Positions 8,378 to 16,573 of a DNA stretch of 49,639 nucleotides are shown here, one piece after another. The position numbers and the translations under genes are program-made. A model generated the notes under the pieces. It was not told where the DNA came from. It searched no databases and saw only the letters and a list, made by a program, of their open reading frames with translations. Numbering within the stretch: position 1 is the first letter of the stretch; the number at the start of each line of letters is the position of its first letter. The DNA comes from an uncultured Butyricicoccus sp. (GTDB lineage: Bacteria > Bacillota > Clostridia > Oscillospirales > Butyricicoccaceae): the NCBI GenBank assembly GCA_934532985.1, contig CAKTAV010000014.1:1-49639 (forward strand). Reading direction: 5' to 3'.

Positions 8378-9076
8378 ATGTCTTTGAATGCAATACAACA
8401 AAAAAAACTATATCAGTCCCCCCTGTTTGCTGGCTGCGATATGGCACGTTACGCCGCTGTATTCCGTTCTTTTGAGCCAATTACTCTCGTGAAGGACGAA
8501 TTGGTCTGTCAGCTTCCGCTCTATGGCCCTTCTATTTGCTTGCTTTTGGCCGGAGAGATCGAGCACTGCGGCAAGACCGACACTGCATTTATCAACTACT
8601 GTGCGCCGCATTGTTTCTCCATCATCCTCCCCCATTCCTCTGAAGACGCTGTCTTTCTACCTTCCATTCGGGTAGTGTCCTCTGTAGCAACATTGGGCTT
8701 CCTGCCATTGGATCATCTGGTTCCATACGTGGAAGAGGATCCCATTTTGCTGCACAACCTGTTGCAGCTGCAAGCGGATTCTCTCTATCAAATGACTCTC
8801 ATCGCTTCGCGCTTTTCCGCAGAATCTCCCAGCATGCGTCTTGCTATGCTTTTGCTGCAGCAATCAGTGTCAGACAAGTTTGAAATCGTACTGGGCGTCG
8901 GCAACCTCGCCCGCATTTTGGACATCAGCCGTGCAACGCTGTACCGTTCCCTTGGGGAACTGGAAAAGCTGCATCTGATCAAACGGGGTGTCAAAAGTAT
9001 TTATATCACTGACCGCGCGGGACTTCTGGATTTTATCGTCCAGCACTCCAAAGGCAAACACACACGGCTTACATAA
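8378..9076 (+). CDS. Crp/Fnr family transcription regulator
   Basis: A 232-residue regulator with an N-terminal cyclic-nucleotide-binding-like beta-roll (about residues 15-125), a dimer helix and a C-terminal Crp-type winged helix. The recognition region is VGNLARILDISRATLYRSLGELEKL. No Cys-rich Fnr cluster is present at the N terminus and the cAMP-binding residues are not evident, so the effector is unknown. GAGAGGAG precedes ATG 8378. It stands alone, so its targets cannot be read from context. Confidence 0.88.
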   Translation: MSLNAIQQKKLYQSPLFAGCDMARYAAVFRSFEPITLVKDELVCQLPLYGPSICLLLAGEIEHCGKTDTAFINYCAPHCFSIILPHSSEDAVFLPSIRVVSSVATLGFLPLDHLVPYVEEDPILLHNLLQLQADSLYQMTLIASRFSAESPSMRLAMLLLQQSVSDKFEIVLGVGNLARILDISRATLYRSLGELEKLHLIKRGVKSIYITDRAGLLDFIVQHSKGKHTRLT

Positions 9077-9315
9077 TCACTGCAACATCGCGGCGATGCA
9101 CTACGCTACATCGCCACACCGAGGCATCGGCATGGCTCAGCCGCTTCGTGGTCTTGCTCCTTCGCGCCACAACCGCTTTGCTGGGTTGCGTCGCGATATA
9201 TGCTAAGATTTACTCTCAGAACAAACGGGTATCTGGTGTGCACCAAAGCCAAAGGCGTCCTTTGATGCAACGGGCTGCTCCATGCCAGTGGCATGTGAGC
9301 GAAGCGAAAGCAGGA

Positions 9316-9340
9316 CTGTCAGACGCGTAGCGTCTGACAG
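9316..9340. repeat. Perfect 11-bp hairpin
   Basis: CTGTCAGACGC, loop GTA, then its exact complement. No T-run follows on either strand, so it is probably not a terminator. It sits next to dispersed repeat copy A. Confidence 0.7.
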
Positions 9341-9379
9341 AAGGGATTAAAATGCACTCTATTAACAATAAAATGAAAA

Positions 9380-9443
9380 CTGTAAAGCAAATAGAGTAGA
9401 AAGTGGATAGGGTCTGTTGCATTTTCTTTTGCAGCAGACCCTT
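9380..9443 (-). repeat. Dispersed hairpin repeat, copy A
   Basis: On the minus strand this reads as a hairpin (GGGTCTGCTGCA ... TGCAACAGACCC) followed by CTTTCTACTCTATTTGCTTT. A closely similar element lies at 21900-21958, so this is a dispersed intergenic repeat. In one frame both copies spell MQQTL..FYSICF, but the frames diverge afterwards. Confidence 0.75.
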
Positions 9444-9812
9444 TATTTCTTTCTTTTATTTCAAGAGAGTGAGCCATTCGTCTCCTATCGGCGACATGTG
9501 AAGATGATAGAACAGTCGGTACAGAGGAATAGAACGATATACCGTGAGCGGATCGCAACGGCTTATACAAAGCCACAGGCAAACGACAGCTCACCCTCAT
9601 GAAAGGCATGAAAAAATGGCATCACAGTACTCTGTGACGCCATTGTCTATCTGTTAACAGTATAGCGGCTCCCTCTGTTTTCGTCAAGCGTTTTATTGAA
9701 AATTTCGTATCTTTTTTGTTTTAAAATCCATATTTTATTTCATATTCCCTATTTTTACGTATCTTTTTTCCACTTTTATATCATGTAAATACTTCTTCTC
9801 AAGCAGAACGAA

Positions 9813-9846
9813 AAAAGCACACGAATGGGAGGTTTCGCGTGCTTTT
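9813..9846 (-). terminator. Terminator of the small XRE gene
   Basis: AAAAGCACACG pairs with CGCGTGCTTTT with one mismatch. The minus-strand transcript ends in a U-rich run, 20 nt beyond the stop of the XRE gene. Confidence 0.7.
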
Positions 9847-9865
9847 CATTATTGATTTTGTCGGC

Positions 9866-10066
9866 TTACTTTTCCGACGGATTCTCGTAAAAACGAACCC
9901 AGTCAAAGTCCAGCGCCTCTGCAATTCGCATCGCCGTCCCAACAGGCAGACGGTAATCACCCAATTCGATACGGGTGTAGTAGCTGCGTGCGATGTGCGC
10001 CTTCTGAGCCGTTACTTCCTGTGTGAATCCTTTGCTTTTTCTCAGCTCAACCAACCAATCGCGCAT
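9866..10066 (-). CDS. Small XRE-type helix-turn-helix protein
   Basis: A 66-residue protein made almost only of a Cro/C1-type helix-turn-helix: LRKSKGFTQEVTAQKAHIAR for helices 1-3, then YYTRIELGDYRLPVGTAMRIAEAL. Proteins of this size usually act as DNA-binding repressors. GGTGATTTATC precedes ATG 10066. It stands alone with its own terminator. Its target is not visible. Confidence 0.85.
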   Translation of the reverse strand: MRDWLVELRKSKGFTQEVTAQKAHIARSYYTRIELGDYRLPVGTAMRIAEALDFDWVRFYENPSEK

Positions 10067-10287
10067 GATAAATCACCTCATAAAAGTAGTATAGTTATCC
10101 AGAAGAGATTCTTCGGAGTTCCTTTTTTTAACGATGTCATTATATCATCATTAAAACGAGATGTATATATCTTTTCTGACGGATTTTAATCCACAATTCC
10201 GGTGGAAAGCTGTTACCATGTTACAAATCGGAATAGATTCTTTGCACCCGCAAAAGTCCTTTGCCGCCAAATGTTCACATTTTTTGC

Positions 10288-10830
10288 TTATTTAATCAGC
10301 TTAGAAATCGCTTTGAATTCCGGCGTTCCGGCGGCGCGCAGCATTTCAAATAGAACGGTCTCTGTCGTCGAAATGCGAACACCCTCCTGCTCCGCCCGGC
10401 GCAAACCCACTTCGATATCGTGCGGGAAGCGCGAACCGACGCAATCCTCCACAATCAGCACCTGCTTGCCCGCCTCCACCATATCAATGGCACTCTGAAG
10501 CACGCAAATATGTGTTTCCGTTCCGCAAACCAGAATATTACGGCATCCTGTCGCGTCAATCGCCTCACGCAGCTCCTCGTTGTCCCAGCAGCTAAACGAG
10601 GTCTTAGCATACGCCTTGGCGTCTCCCGCCGCCCCCCGGATCTCCGGCAGCGTTGCACCCAGTCCCTTCGGATACTGCTCCGAGATAATAATCGGAACGC
10701 CCAGCTGACGCAGACCCTCCAGCAAAATGCGCGTGCGTGGAATCAGCTTTTCTTTGTTGCAGATCGCCGGAATCAGCTTTTCCTGATAATCTACAACCAG
10801 TACGGCGGTATCGTCTCTCTTGCACTTCAT
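10288..10830 (-). CDS. Isochorismatase-family cysteine hydrolase
   Basis: A 180-residue alpha/beta hydrolase of the isochorismatase/nicotinamidase/YcaC group. The Asp-Lys-Cys triad is visible as D14 (VVDYQ), K76 (KTSFSCW) and C109 (GTETHICVLQ), with the usual cis-peptide region before the Cys. The KTSFSCW pattern is nearer YcaC-like hydrolases than PncA. The substrate is probably an amide or carbamoyl compound but cannot be assigned. It starts 35 nt after the C26 hydrolase gene with its own AGGAGG and is probably co-transcribed with it. Confidence 0.87.
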   Translation of the reverse strand: MKCKRDDTAVLVVDYQEKLIPAICNKEKLIPRTRILLEGLRQLGVPIIISEQYPKGLGATLPEIRGAAGDAKAYAKTSFSCWDNEELREAIDATGCRNILVCGTETHICVLQSAIDMVEAGKQVLIVEDCVGSRFPHDIEVGLRRAEQEGVRISTTETVLFEMLRAAGTPEFKAISKLIK

Positions 10831-10865
10831 CGGTTATACCTCCTAGTGTGTCAAAGATACTGTCA

Positions 10866-11618
10866 TTATACGACACCAGTTACCTTCTCACAAGGGGTTA
10901 TCCCCGCTTTCTTTCGACAGGTGCGGACAAATTCCGTCACAATCGCATACGCTTTGGGGTCGGACGCATACGCAAACTCCGGATGCCACTGCACTGCCCA
11001 CAAAAATGTTCTTGCAGGGTCGTATATCGCTTCGATCAATCCATCCTCCGAGCGCGCCATCTCCCGCAGCATAGGCGCGAGCTGCTTGACCGCCTGATGG
11101 TGGTAGCTGTTCACTCCGAGCTGTTCACAGCCCAGCAGCGACCGCAGCGGAGATCCTTCCTTCAGCGTGACCATATGGCAGACACGGTCATACGGCGCGG
11201 TCATATGGTGCTCCGTCTGTTCCCCGTGCTGCGACGGCAGATCCTGATACAGCGTGCCGCCCATCGCAACATTGACCAGCTGAATTCCTCGGCAAATACC
11301 GAGCAGCGGGATATCCTTCTCATACGCCGCATCAAACAGTTCCTTTTCCAGGCGATCCCGCTTTTCGTTCCACAGACCACACGCTGGTATCGGCTTTTCT
11401 CCATACATCGCTGGATTGATATCATGTCCGCCAGTGAACAAAAATCCGTCACACAGCGCGGTCACCTGCTCCAAGCTCTCCGCATCCAGCTCCTGCGGCA
11501 ATGTCAGCGGAATCGCACCCGCCAGCTGCAAGCTGTCCAGATAGCCCGGAAGCATCCAGACGCTCTCCTTTTCATCGTCATACAATGGCAAAACGCCAAT
11601 GATCGGTTTTGTTTTCAT
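10866..11618 (-). CDS. Class-I glutamine amidotransferase-like hydrolase (peptidase C26, PuuD-like)
   Basis: A 250-residue single-domain C26 hydrolase. The nucleophile Cys is in LLGICRGIQLVNVAMGG (C109 from the chosen start) and the His-Glu pair in VQWHPE (H212, E214). The FTGGHDINP segment matches gamma-glutamyl-GABA hydrolases, which release glutamate from gamma-glutamyl-amines. No gamma-glutamyl ligase gene is in the window. I use ATG 11618, with GAGGTG upstream, instead of the GTG nine bases earlier. It leads the two-gene unit with the isochorismatase. Confidence 0.85.
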   Translation of the reverse strand: MKTKPIIGVLPLYDDEKESVWMLPGYLDSLQLAGAIPLTLPQELDAESLEQVTALCDGFLFTGGHDINPAMYGEKPIPACGLWNEKRDRLEKELFDAAYEKDIPLLGICRGIQLVNVAMGGTLYQDLPSQHGEQTEHHMTAPYDRVCHMVTLKEGSPLRSLLGCEQLGVNSYHHQAVKQLAPMLREMARSEDGLIEAIYDPARTFLWAVQWHPEFAYASDPKAYAIVTEFVRTCRKKAGITPCEKVTGVV

Positions 11619-11650
11619 GTTTTTCACCTCAAATAATTCGTTATTTTATA

Positions 11651-11691
11651 AGAAAAAGCGCACTGCAAACCCGTTCGTTTCCAGTGCGCTT
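11651..11691 (-). terminator. Terminator after the EutH-like gene
   Basis: A 10-bp perfect stem (AAGCGCACTG and its complement) is followed on the minus strand by TTTCTTAT. It separates the EutH gene from the C26/isochorismatase unit. Confidence 0.8.
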
Positions 11692-11712
11692 CGTTGCGCT
11701 TCCTTTTATTAT

Positions 11713-12798
11713 TTATGAGTTGGTACGGTGTTGTTTTCTTCCCTCCATTACACCGGCGAGAAGAATCGCCAACACGGCACACAGCATTTTACTGACGACA
11801 TACGCCGGAACGGCGCTCGACGGAACCAGCTGCAATACCATCGCAAGCTGACCGCCCAGAATATACGAGCCACAGCAGGAAAACGCCGCGTTCATCGCCT
11901 TGCCTCGGCGGTCCATCTTTTCATACAGAGGAAACATGGATACACTGTTGACACATCCCAGCATCAACCCCATCACGGATTCCTCATTCACCTTGAGCCA
12001 TCGGCTCAGCGCCGCCAAGCCGCGTCCCAAATACGTCGTAATCAAATGTGCCGCCACCATACCGCCGCAGACAAAAATCGCCTGCCGCAGAACCACATAG
12101 CTTGCTTCCTGTACGAGGGATATGTCCACGATCGAAATCTGCGGAAAGAAAATATCCGCAATGACAAGGCCAAACAGGACATAGCTCAGTACACGTATTG
12201 CCTTTCCCAGCACCGACAGGATTTTCGTCAACACCTTGGGCGCCAAAAACAGGCCGACGATTAAAACAATACACAGCACGAAAATCGGCAGAATATTGAG
12301 CAGCAGCGTACCGAGCGGAATGCGCAGCATCAAGCCGCCGACCAGCAGGCCGACCGGCAAGGTCACGATGCCGTAGGAAAACCCACGCATCAGATCCGGC
12401 AGGTATTTGTTCGGTAAAAACGTCAGAAACACCGGCAATTGGTAGTTCAGCGTCATGCCAAAGCCGCCCGCGACCAGCGCTCCCGTGAATACGCCCATCA
12501 TCGGTGTCGCCGCCACCTTCATCGTAATCGGAAGGCCGCCGGTATCCGGCGCAAGCAGACAGCCAATCACCAGTGACGGATCCATCGGCAGCGTTTCTGC
12601 CATCCCCATAATCGCCGCAGAATTGCGCTCCACCAGCATAATGCCAATGCAGTAAAAGCCGATCATTGAGAGTGCCGCGCGTCCCATCACGGAAATGCCA
12701 CGTTCAAAGGATTCCGCCAGTCCCAGCTTGTTGCCGAGCAAATCATCCAGCAAGCCCAGCAGGGCAAAGACGATAAGGATATCAATCAAAATGTCCAT
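11713..12798 (-). CDS. EutH-like ethanolamine permease family protein
   Basis: A 361-residue very hydrophobic protein with about ten membrane segments. It matches the EutH pattern: LLAPDTGGLPIT (LACDMGG in E. coli EutH), GFSYGIVTLPVGLLVGGLM, NSVSMFPLYEKMDRRGKAMNAAF, and a C-terminal small-residue-rich helix. EutH moves ethanolamine across the inner membrane at low pH or concentration. No other eut gene is present, and the gene has its own unit between two terminators, next to the GRE cluster. The substrate could be ethanolamine or another small amino-alcohol. Confidence 0.82.
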   Translation of the reverse strand: MDILIDILIVFALLGLLDDLLGNKLGLAESFERGISVMGRAALSMIGFYCIGIMLVERNSAAIMGMAETLPMDPSLVIGCLLAPDTGGLPITMKVAATPMMGVFTGALVAGGFGMTLNYQLPVFLTFLPNKYLPDLMRGFSYGIVTLPVGLLVGGLMLRIPLGTLLLNILPIFVLCIVLIVGLFLAPKVLTKILSVLGKAIRVLSYVLFGLVIADIFFPQISIVDISLVQEASYVVLRQAIFVCGGMVAAHLITTYLGRGLAALSRWLKVNEESVMGLMLGCVNSVSMFPLYEKMDRRGKAMNAAFSCCGSYILGGQLAMVLQLVPSSAVPAYVVSKMLCAVLAILLAGVMEGRKQHRTNS

Positions 12799-12887
12799 CG
12801 TATTTCTCCGTCTGAGTGTAGTATAGCCGACTTTTTATGGAAAATCAAGTCATTCATTTTGTTCTTTTACAAAACATTTTTGATAGT

Positions 12888-12925
12888 GAAACGGCTCTGC
12901 CCCGGAGAAAGAGCAGAGCCGTTTC
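12888..12925 (-). terminator. Terminator after the GRE activase gene
   Basis: A 13-bp perfect stem (GAAACGGCTCTGC and its complement, 12-nt loop) lies about 75 nt past the activase stop and before the EutH gene. The U-run after the stem is weak. Confidence 0.65.
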
Positions 12926-12998
12926 GTCAACAAACAACATATGTAAGTACGATAGAGAAGCTTATAATCCGCGCTCTGCAAGAGAAAATAGGAAAGTC

Positions 12999-13937
12999 TT
13001 ACAGGAACGCGTTGCCGGAAATGCGAACGGGGAACGGGAACTGATTGCCAACCAGACAGTACAGCTTTTCCTTCGCCTCATCCACACTCATGGCGTTTTT
13101 ATCCATGAACGGATAATCACGACCGATATAGCCGTAGGTGGCCTGTCCCAACCGGTGATACGGCAGGAACTCAAGCTCTGCACAGTTTGGGAGAGTGCGA
13201 CAGAACTCCGCCGTCTGAAGGATATTCTCCTCCGAGTCATTGACGTCCCAGATCAGTGGAACGCGAACATGAATTGCATTCGGGTTACATTCCTCCGCCG
13301 CGCGGCGCAGGTTCGCCAGAATGGTTTCATTGCTCTGCCCCGTCCATTTCTTATGCGCTTCCGGATCCATAAGCTTTAGATCCACATAAAACGCATTCAG
13401 ATACGGCAGGAGCTTTGCAACATTTTCATATGCGCCGAAGAGATCCAGCTCCGCCATCGTGTGAATGCCGGAATCCCAGCATTCCTTCAGGATACTCTGT
13501 GCGAAGTCTGCCTGCATCAGAATATCTCCGCCGCTCAGCGTGACGCCGCCGCCGGAATGGAAGAAGAATACTTCATCGCGATGGATGTACTTCATGACCT
13601 GCTTGACTGTCATGTCCTTGCCATACGTTCCCTGTGCCTTCGGCAGACATGCCTTGACACAGTCGAAGCAGTTGACACATTTCGTATAGTCGCGCTCAAT
13701 CAGTCCGGTGTCCGCATTGACGGAGAGAGCATCATGGGAACATGCTTCCACACATTTCCCACAGCGGACACATTTCTGCGGCTGGTAATACACCTCCGGC
13801 GCACATTTCTGCGATTCCGGCGTGGAGCACCAAGCACAGCGAAGCGGACATCCTTTGAAGAACACGACCGTTCTCATGCCGGGTCCGTCATTCAAAGAAA
13901 TTTTTTCAATCCGCAGTATTTTACCTATCTGTTTCAT
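12999..13937 (-). CDS. Glycyl radical enzyme activase (radical SAM)
   Basis: A 312-residue GRE-activating enzyme that installs the glycyl radical on the enzyme encoded just upstream. The radical-SAM motif CxxxCxxC is C30, C34 and C37 (GCPLRCAWC). The ferredoxin-like insert carries two [4Fe-4S] motifs (C56, C59, C62, C66 and C87, C90, C93, C97), as in activases of the dehydratase/lyase/decarboxylase GREs and unlike PflA. The SAM-binding SGGD segment follows. A GAGG site precedes the ATG, 77 nt after the GRE stop, so the pair is co-transcribed. Confidence 0.95.
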   Translation of the reverse strand: MKQIGKILRIEKISLNDGPGMRTVVFFKGCPLRCAWCSTPESQKCAPEVYYQPQKCVRCGKCVEACSHDALSVNADTGLIERDYTKCVNCFDCVKACLPKAQGTYGKDMTVKQVMKYIHRDEVFFFHSGGGVTLSGGDILMQADFAQSILKECWDSGIHTMAELDLFGAYENVAKLLPYLNAFYVDLKLMDPEAHKKWTGQSNETILANLRRAAEECNPNAIHVRVPLIWDVNDSEENILQTAEFCRTLPNCAELEFLPYHRLGQATYGYIGRDYPFMDKNAMSVDEAKEKLYCLVGNQFPFPVRISGNAFL

Positions 13938-14014
13938 AAAGGAATAGCCTCATTTCTTCTCATAATATCGGGTCCGCATGAAAACGGTCACGTTGTCTCT
14001 CACAAATAAGCGCC

Positions 14015-16396
14015 TTAGCAGCAGCCGCAGCTTACGCCGTGGTACGTGGTACGGGAAATGATATCATCCTGCGTCTCGCGGCCCAGCTCGGTGAAGTATG
14101 CCGTGTATCCCGCAACACGAACCAGCAAACCCTTGTAATCCTCCGGATGCTCCTGTGCATCCAGCAGCGTTTCACGGTCGATGACGTTCAGCTGTACGTG
14201 GAATACGTCCAGCGTGCACATACTCTTCAGGAAGTTCATCAGAGAAACCGTGGACTCCGGATTCGAGCGGAACGATGCATCCAGCTTCGCATTCAGCAGG
14301 GTTCCCTGCGTGAAGCGTCCGTGCGGGATGTAGGATACCGACTTGATGACGGCACCCATGCCCTCGACATCCGTGCCGCCGTTCGGGCTGACACCGTCAG
14401 CCAGCGGAACAAACGCACGACGGCCGGACGGCAGTGCGCCGACCTCCAGACCAAACGGCGTGTTGCCGGATACCGGCAGAATGCCGGAGGTCATCTTGCC
14501 GAACTTGCTGTGGAAGGTGTCGATGTAGTCGGCGATGTGGGTGAACAGGTTTGCGGTCAGCTCATCTACTTCCTCGTCGTCGTTGCCGTACTTCTCGCAG
14601 TCCTGGCACAGACGAAGCACGTCCTCGTAGCCCTCGAAGTCCTTATCCAGCGCATCCAGCAGGGTATCCCAATCGACACTTTTGTCATCATAAATCATTT
14701 TCTTGACGGCGTAAACACTATTGACCAGATCAGCGACACCGATCGCGTCAATACCGTTGCCAATGTTGTACTTTGCGCCGCCCCAAGCATAGTCCTTCGC
14801 GTTAGAAATGCATTCCGCAAAGCTCAGCGACAGAGCCGGGCAGATTCGCTCAAATCCAATATCATCGTTGACATGGCTGCCTGCGACAATCGCGCGGATT
14901 TCCCATTCGACCTGCTTTTCAATCGCCTCGTAGAATTCCTCGAAGGTCTTAAAGGTACGCGGATCGCCGGTCTCAATCGACGCCATACAGTTATACTTCC
15001 TGCTGCGTCCGTTGAGCAGGGTGTACTCAACCGCCGCGCCCAGATTGTAGTCGGCATACGAGGTGTAGCAGCGCTGCTTGCCGGACAGGTTGGTCTCAAC
15101 GCATCCGCACGGGTTCCAGTTGTATGCTTCCTTGAGCGGAATGCCCTTGTTCAGCATCATCTGGATACCAATTTCGTCGCAGTGGAACGCCGGGAAGCCC
15201 AGACCAAGCTTCAGAACCTCGGCAACCTTCTTCAAGAACTTATCCGGGTTTCTCGCCATGTTATAGCGAACCGACAGTGACGGCTGATACAGCTGAACCT
15301 CAGCGGTAGCCTGAAGGATCAGGTAGGATAGATCGTTGACCGCATCCATGCCGCGCTCATCGACACCGCCGACGCAGACATTCTGGAACATTGGGTAACC
15401 GGCGGAGTAATGTGCCGTCACAGCATCCTGAAACAGACACGGCTCAGAGAACTTGACCCACAGGCAGTCCAGCAGCTCCTGTGCCTGCTCTTCGGTCAGG
15501 CGGCCCGCCTCGATGTCTGCCTTGTAGTACGGATACAGGTACTGATCCATACGGCCCGGGTTGTAGCTTGCCGCGTTCTGCTCCATAAAGATGCAGGTCT
15601 GATAGAAGTACAGCGACTGCAATGCCTCACGGAATGTGCGGGCCGGCTTTTCCGGTACCCGATCACAAACTTCGGCGATTTCCAGAAGCTCTGCCTTGCG
15701 CTGCGGATCGCTTTCCTCCGCAGCCAGACGCTTTGCCTCTGCTACATAGCGCTTAGACATCGTTACGATGCCCTCCGCCGTGATAGTAAGAGCACGCAGG
15801 TAGGTCATCTTTTCGTAGTGACCCGGCTTGGTGATATCCAGCGTTGCGCGCGTCTCCTCGATGCGCTTCATGACGCCTTCAATACCCTCGTTGATAATCA
15901 TCGCGTATCCCGCAGTCGTCTCGCCCCAGCCGCGAACTGCCTTGCGGTTAACATACAGGGCGCCGCAATCGCGGAGGATCTTTGTCTCTTCCGGAATCTG
16001 CACCATCCACTTTTCAAACGTGGACTTGCCCTTCCAATATGGACGGATGATGTCCTCAAATGCTTTTCTATCTTCTGGGGTTAAATAAAACGGATCATAT
16101 TCCCGTTCATTGATCGTATCCAATTCGTCGTCCAAAACCGACCAGCAGGTGTCCGGATTCAACAGACCGCCGCGCTGCTTGCTGCCGGAGTTGCCGACAA
16201 TCAGCTCATCGCCCCAAATCTTAATGGTCTTTTCCTGGCACTGCTTGCGGAATGCATATGCCTTCTGTACGGCTGCCGGTTCGCCCTCAGACTCCTGATA
16301 GCCCTTGGTCAAAATCACAGCGTTTTCCAGATCCATCTCCGGACGGGTGTCAAGAACACGCTGCTTCAGCCGATTCACGCGATCCATATAACTCAT
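14015..16396 (-). CDS. Glycyl radical enzyme, substrate unassigned
   Basis: A 793-residue GRE with both PFL-like and C-terminal Gly domains. The radical Gly is G763 in RVAGYTAYF; the thiyl Cys is C432 in CGCVETNL, with the general-base Glu E434. GCxE marks the lyase/dehydratase/decarboxylase group and excludes pyruvate formate-lyase (CC). GRMDQYLYPYY and LADGVSPNGGTD are family-typical. Odd points are GETTAGY (158-164), where related enzymes usually have GHxxPDY, and an extra C-terminal CGCC. It follows the BCCT gene after a 177-nt gap and precedes its activase. Not confidently CutC, HypD, IslA, glycerol dehydratase or HPAD. AAAAGGAGG sets the start. Confidence 0.93.
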   Translation of the reverse strand: MSYMDRVNRLKQRVLDTRPEMDLENAVILTKGYQESEGEPAAVQKAYAFRKQCQEKTIKIWGDELIVGNSGSKQRGGLLNPDTCWSVLDDELDTINEREYDPFYLTPEDRKAFEDIIRPYWKGKSTFEKWMVQIPEETKILRDCGALYVNRKAVRGWGETTAGYAMIINEGIEGVMKRIEETRATLDITKPGHYEKMTYLRALTITAEGIVTMSKRYVAEAKRLAAEESDPQRKAELLEIAEVCDRVPEKPARTFREALQSLYFYQTCIFMEQNAASYNPGRMDQYLYPYYKADIEAGRLTEEQAQELLDCLWVKFSEPCLFQDAVTAHYSAGYPMFQNVCVGGVDERGMDAVNDLSYLILQATAEVQLYQPSLSVRYNMARNPDKFLKKVAEVLKLGLGFPAFHCDEIGIQMMLNKGIPLKEAYNWNPCGCVETNLSGKQRCYTSYADYNLGAAVEYTLLNGRSRKYNCMASIETGDPRTFKTFEEFYEAIEKQVEWEIRAIVAGSHVNDDIGFERICPALSLSFAECISNAKDYAWGGAKYNIGNGIDAIGVADLVNSVYAVKKMIYDDKSVDWDTLLDALDKDFEGYEDVLRLCQDCEKYGNDDEEVDELTANLFTHIADYIDTFHSKFGKMTSGILPVSGNTPFGLEVGALPSGRRAFVPLADGVSPNGGTDVEGMGAVIKSVSYIPHGRFTQGTLLNAKLDASFRSNPESTVSLMNFLKSMCTLDVFHVQLNVIDRETLLDAQEHPEDYKGLLVRVAGYTAYFTELGRETQDDIISRTTYHGVSCGCC

Positions 16397-16483
16397 GAGA
16401 TAACCTCCTTTTAGCGTTTCCTGAGCTCCCTAGTGTATAGAGGTATCCTTTGATACTACACCAGAAAAAAATGGTTACATAGT

Positions 16484-16519
16484 GTTTTCGTGAATTTGCA
16501 GATGCAAATTCACGAAAAC
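16484..16519. promoter_or_regulatory. Perfect 17-bp inverted repeat between BCCT and GRE genes
   Basis: GTTTTCGTGAATTTGCA, a 2-nt spacer, then its exact complement. It lies about 90 nt before the GRE start. The minus-strand transcript after it has no immediate U-run, so a partial terminator, an mRNA processing/stabilising hairpin or a protein-binding site are all possible. A second, imperfect repeat with GTATC-AAAG-GATAC at its core sits at about 16430-16462. Confidence 0.7.
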
Positions 16520-16573
16520 GTTGGGTTGAAAATTATTTAGTGAAATTCAGCGAAATAGTGGTTTGTTTCTTTC

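Larger units (their letters stand above)
9077..9811. other. Non-coding stretch with hairpins and a dispersed repeat
   Basis: About 735 bp with no supportable gene; the ORFs here are short and cross the repeat. It holds an 11-bp perfect hairpin at 9316-9340, repeat copy A at 9380-9443, and a hairpin at 9615-9644 (AATGGC-A-TCACAG pairing with one mismatch). The stretch before 9300 has the patchy composition of decayed sequence. Confidence 0.6.

Noticed and set aside
9216..9422. A 68-codon minus-strand ORF beginning MQQTLSTFYSICF
   Set aside because: Its start is created by the dispersed repeat; the second repeat copy gives a similar start but an unrelated continuation, so it is not a gene.
14039..15280. 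A 413-codon open frame opposite the GRE gene
   Set aside because: The GRE motifs are on the other strand; the product here resembles no family.
14015..16396. Naming the GRE choline TMA-lyase (cutC) because of the BCCT neighbour
   Set aside because: The BCCT lacks the quaternary-amine binding box, no cutD-type microcompartment context exists, and the motif after GCVE differs from the CutC pattern I recall.
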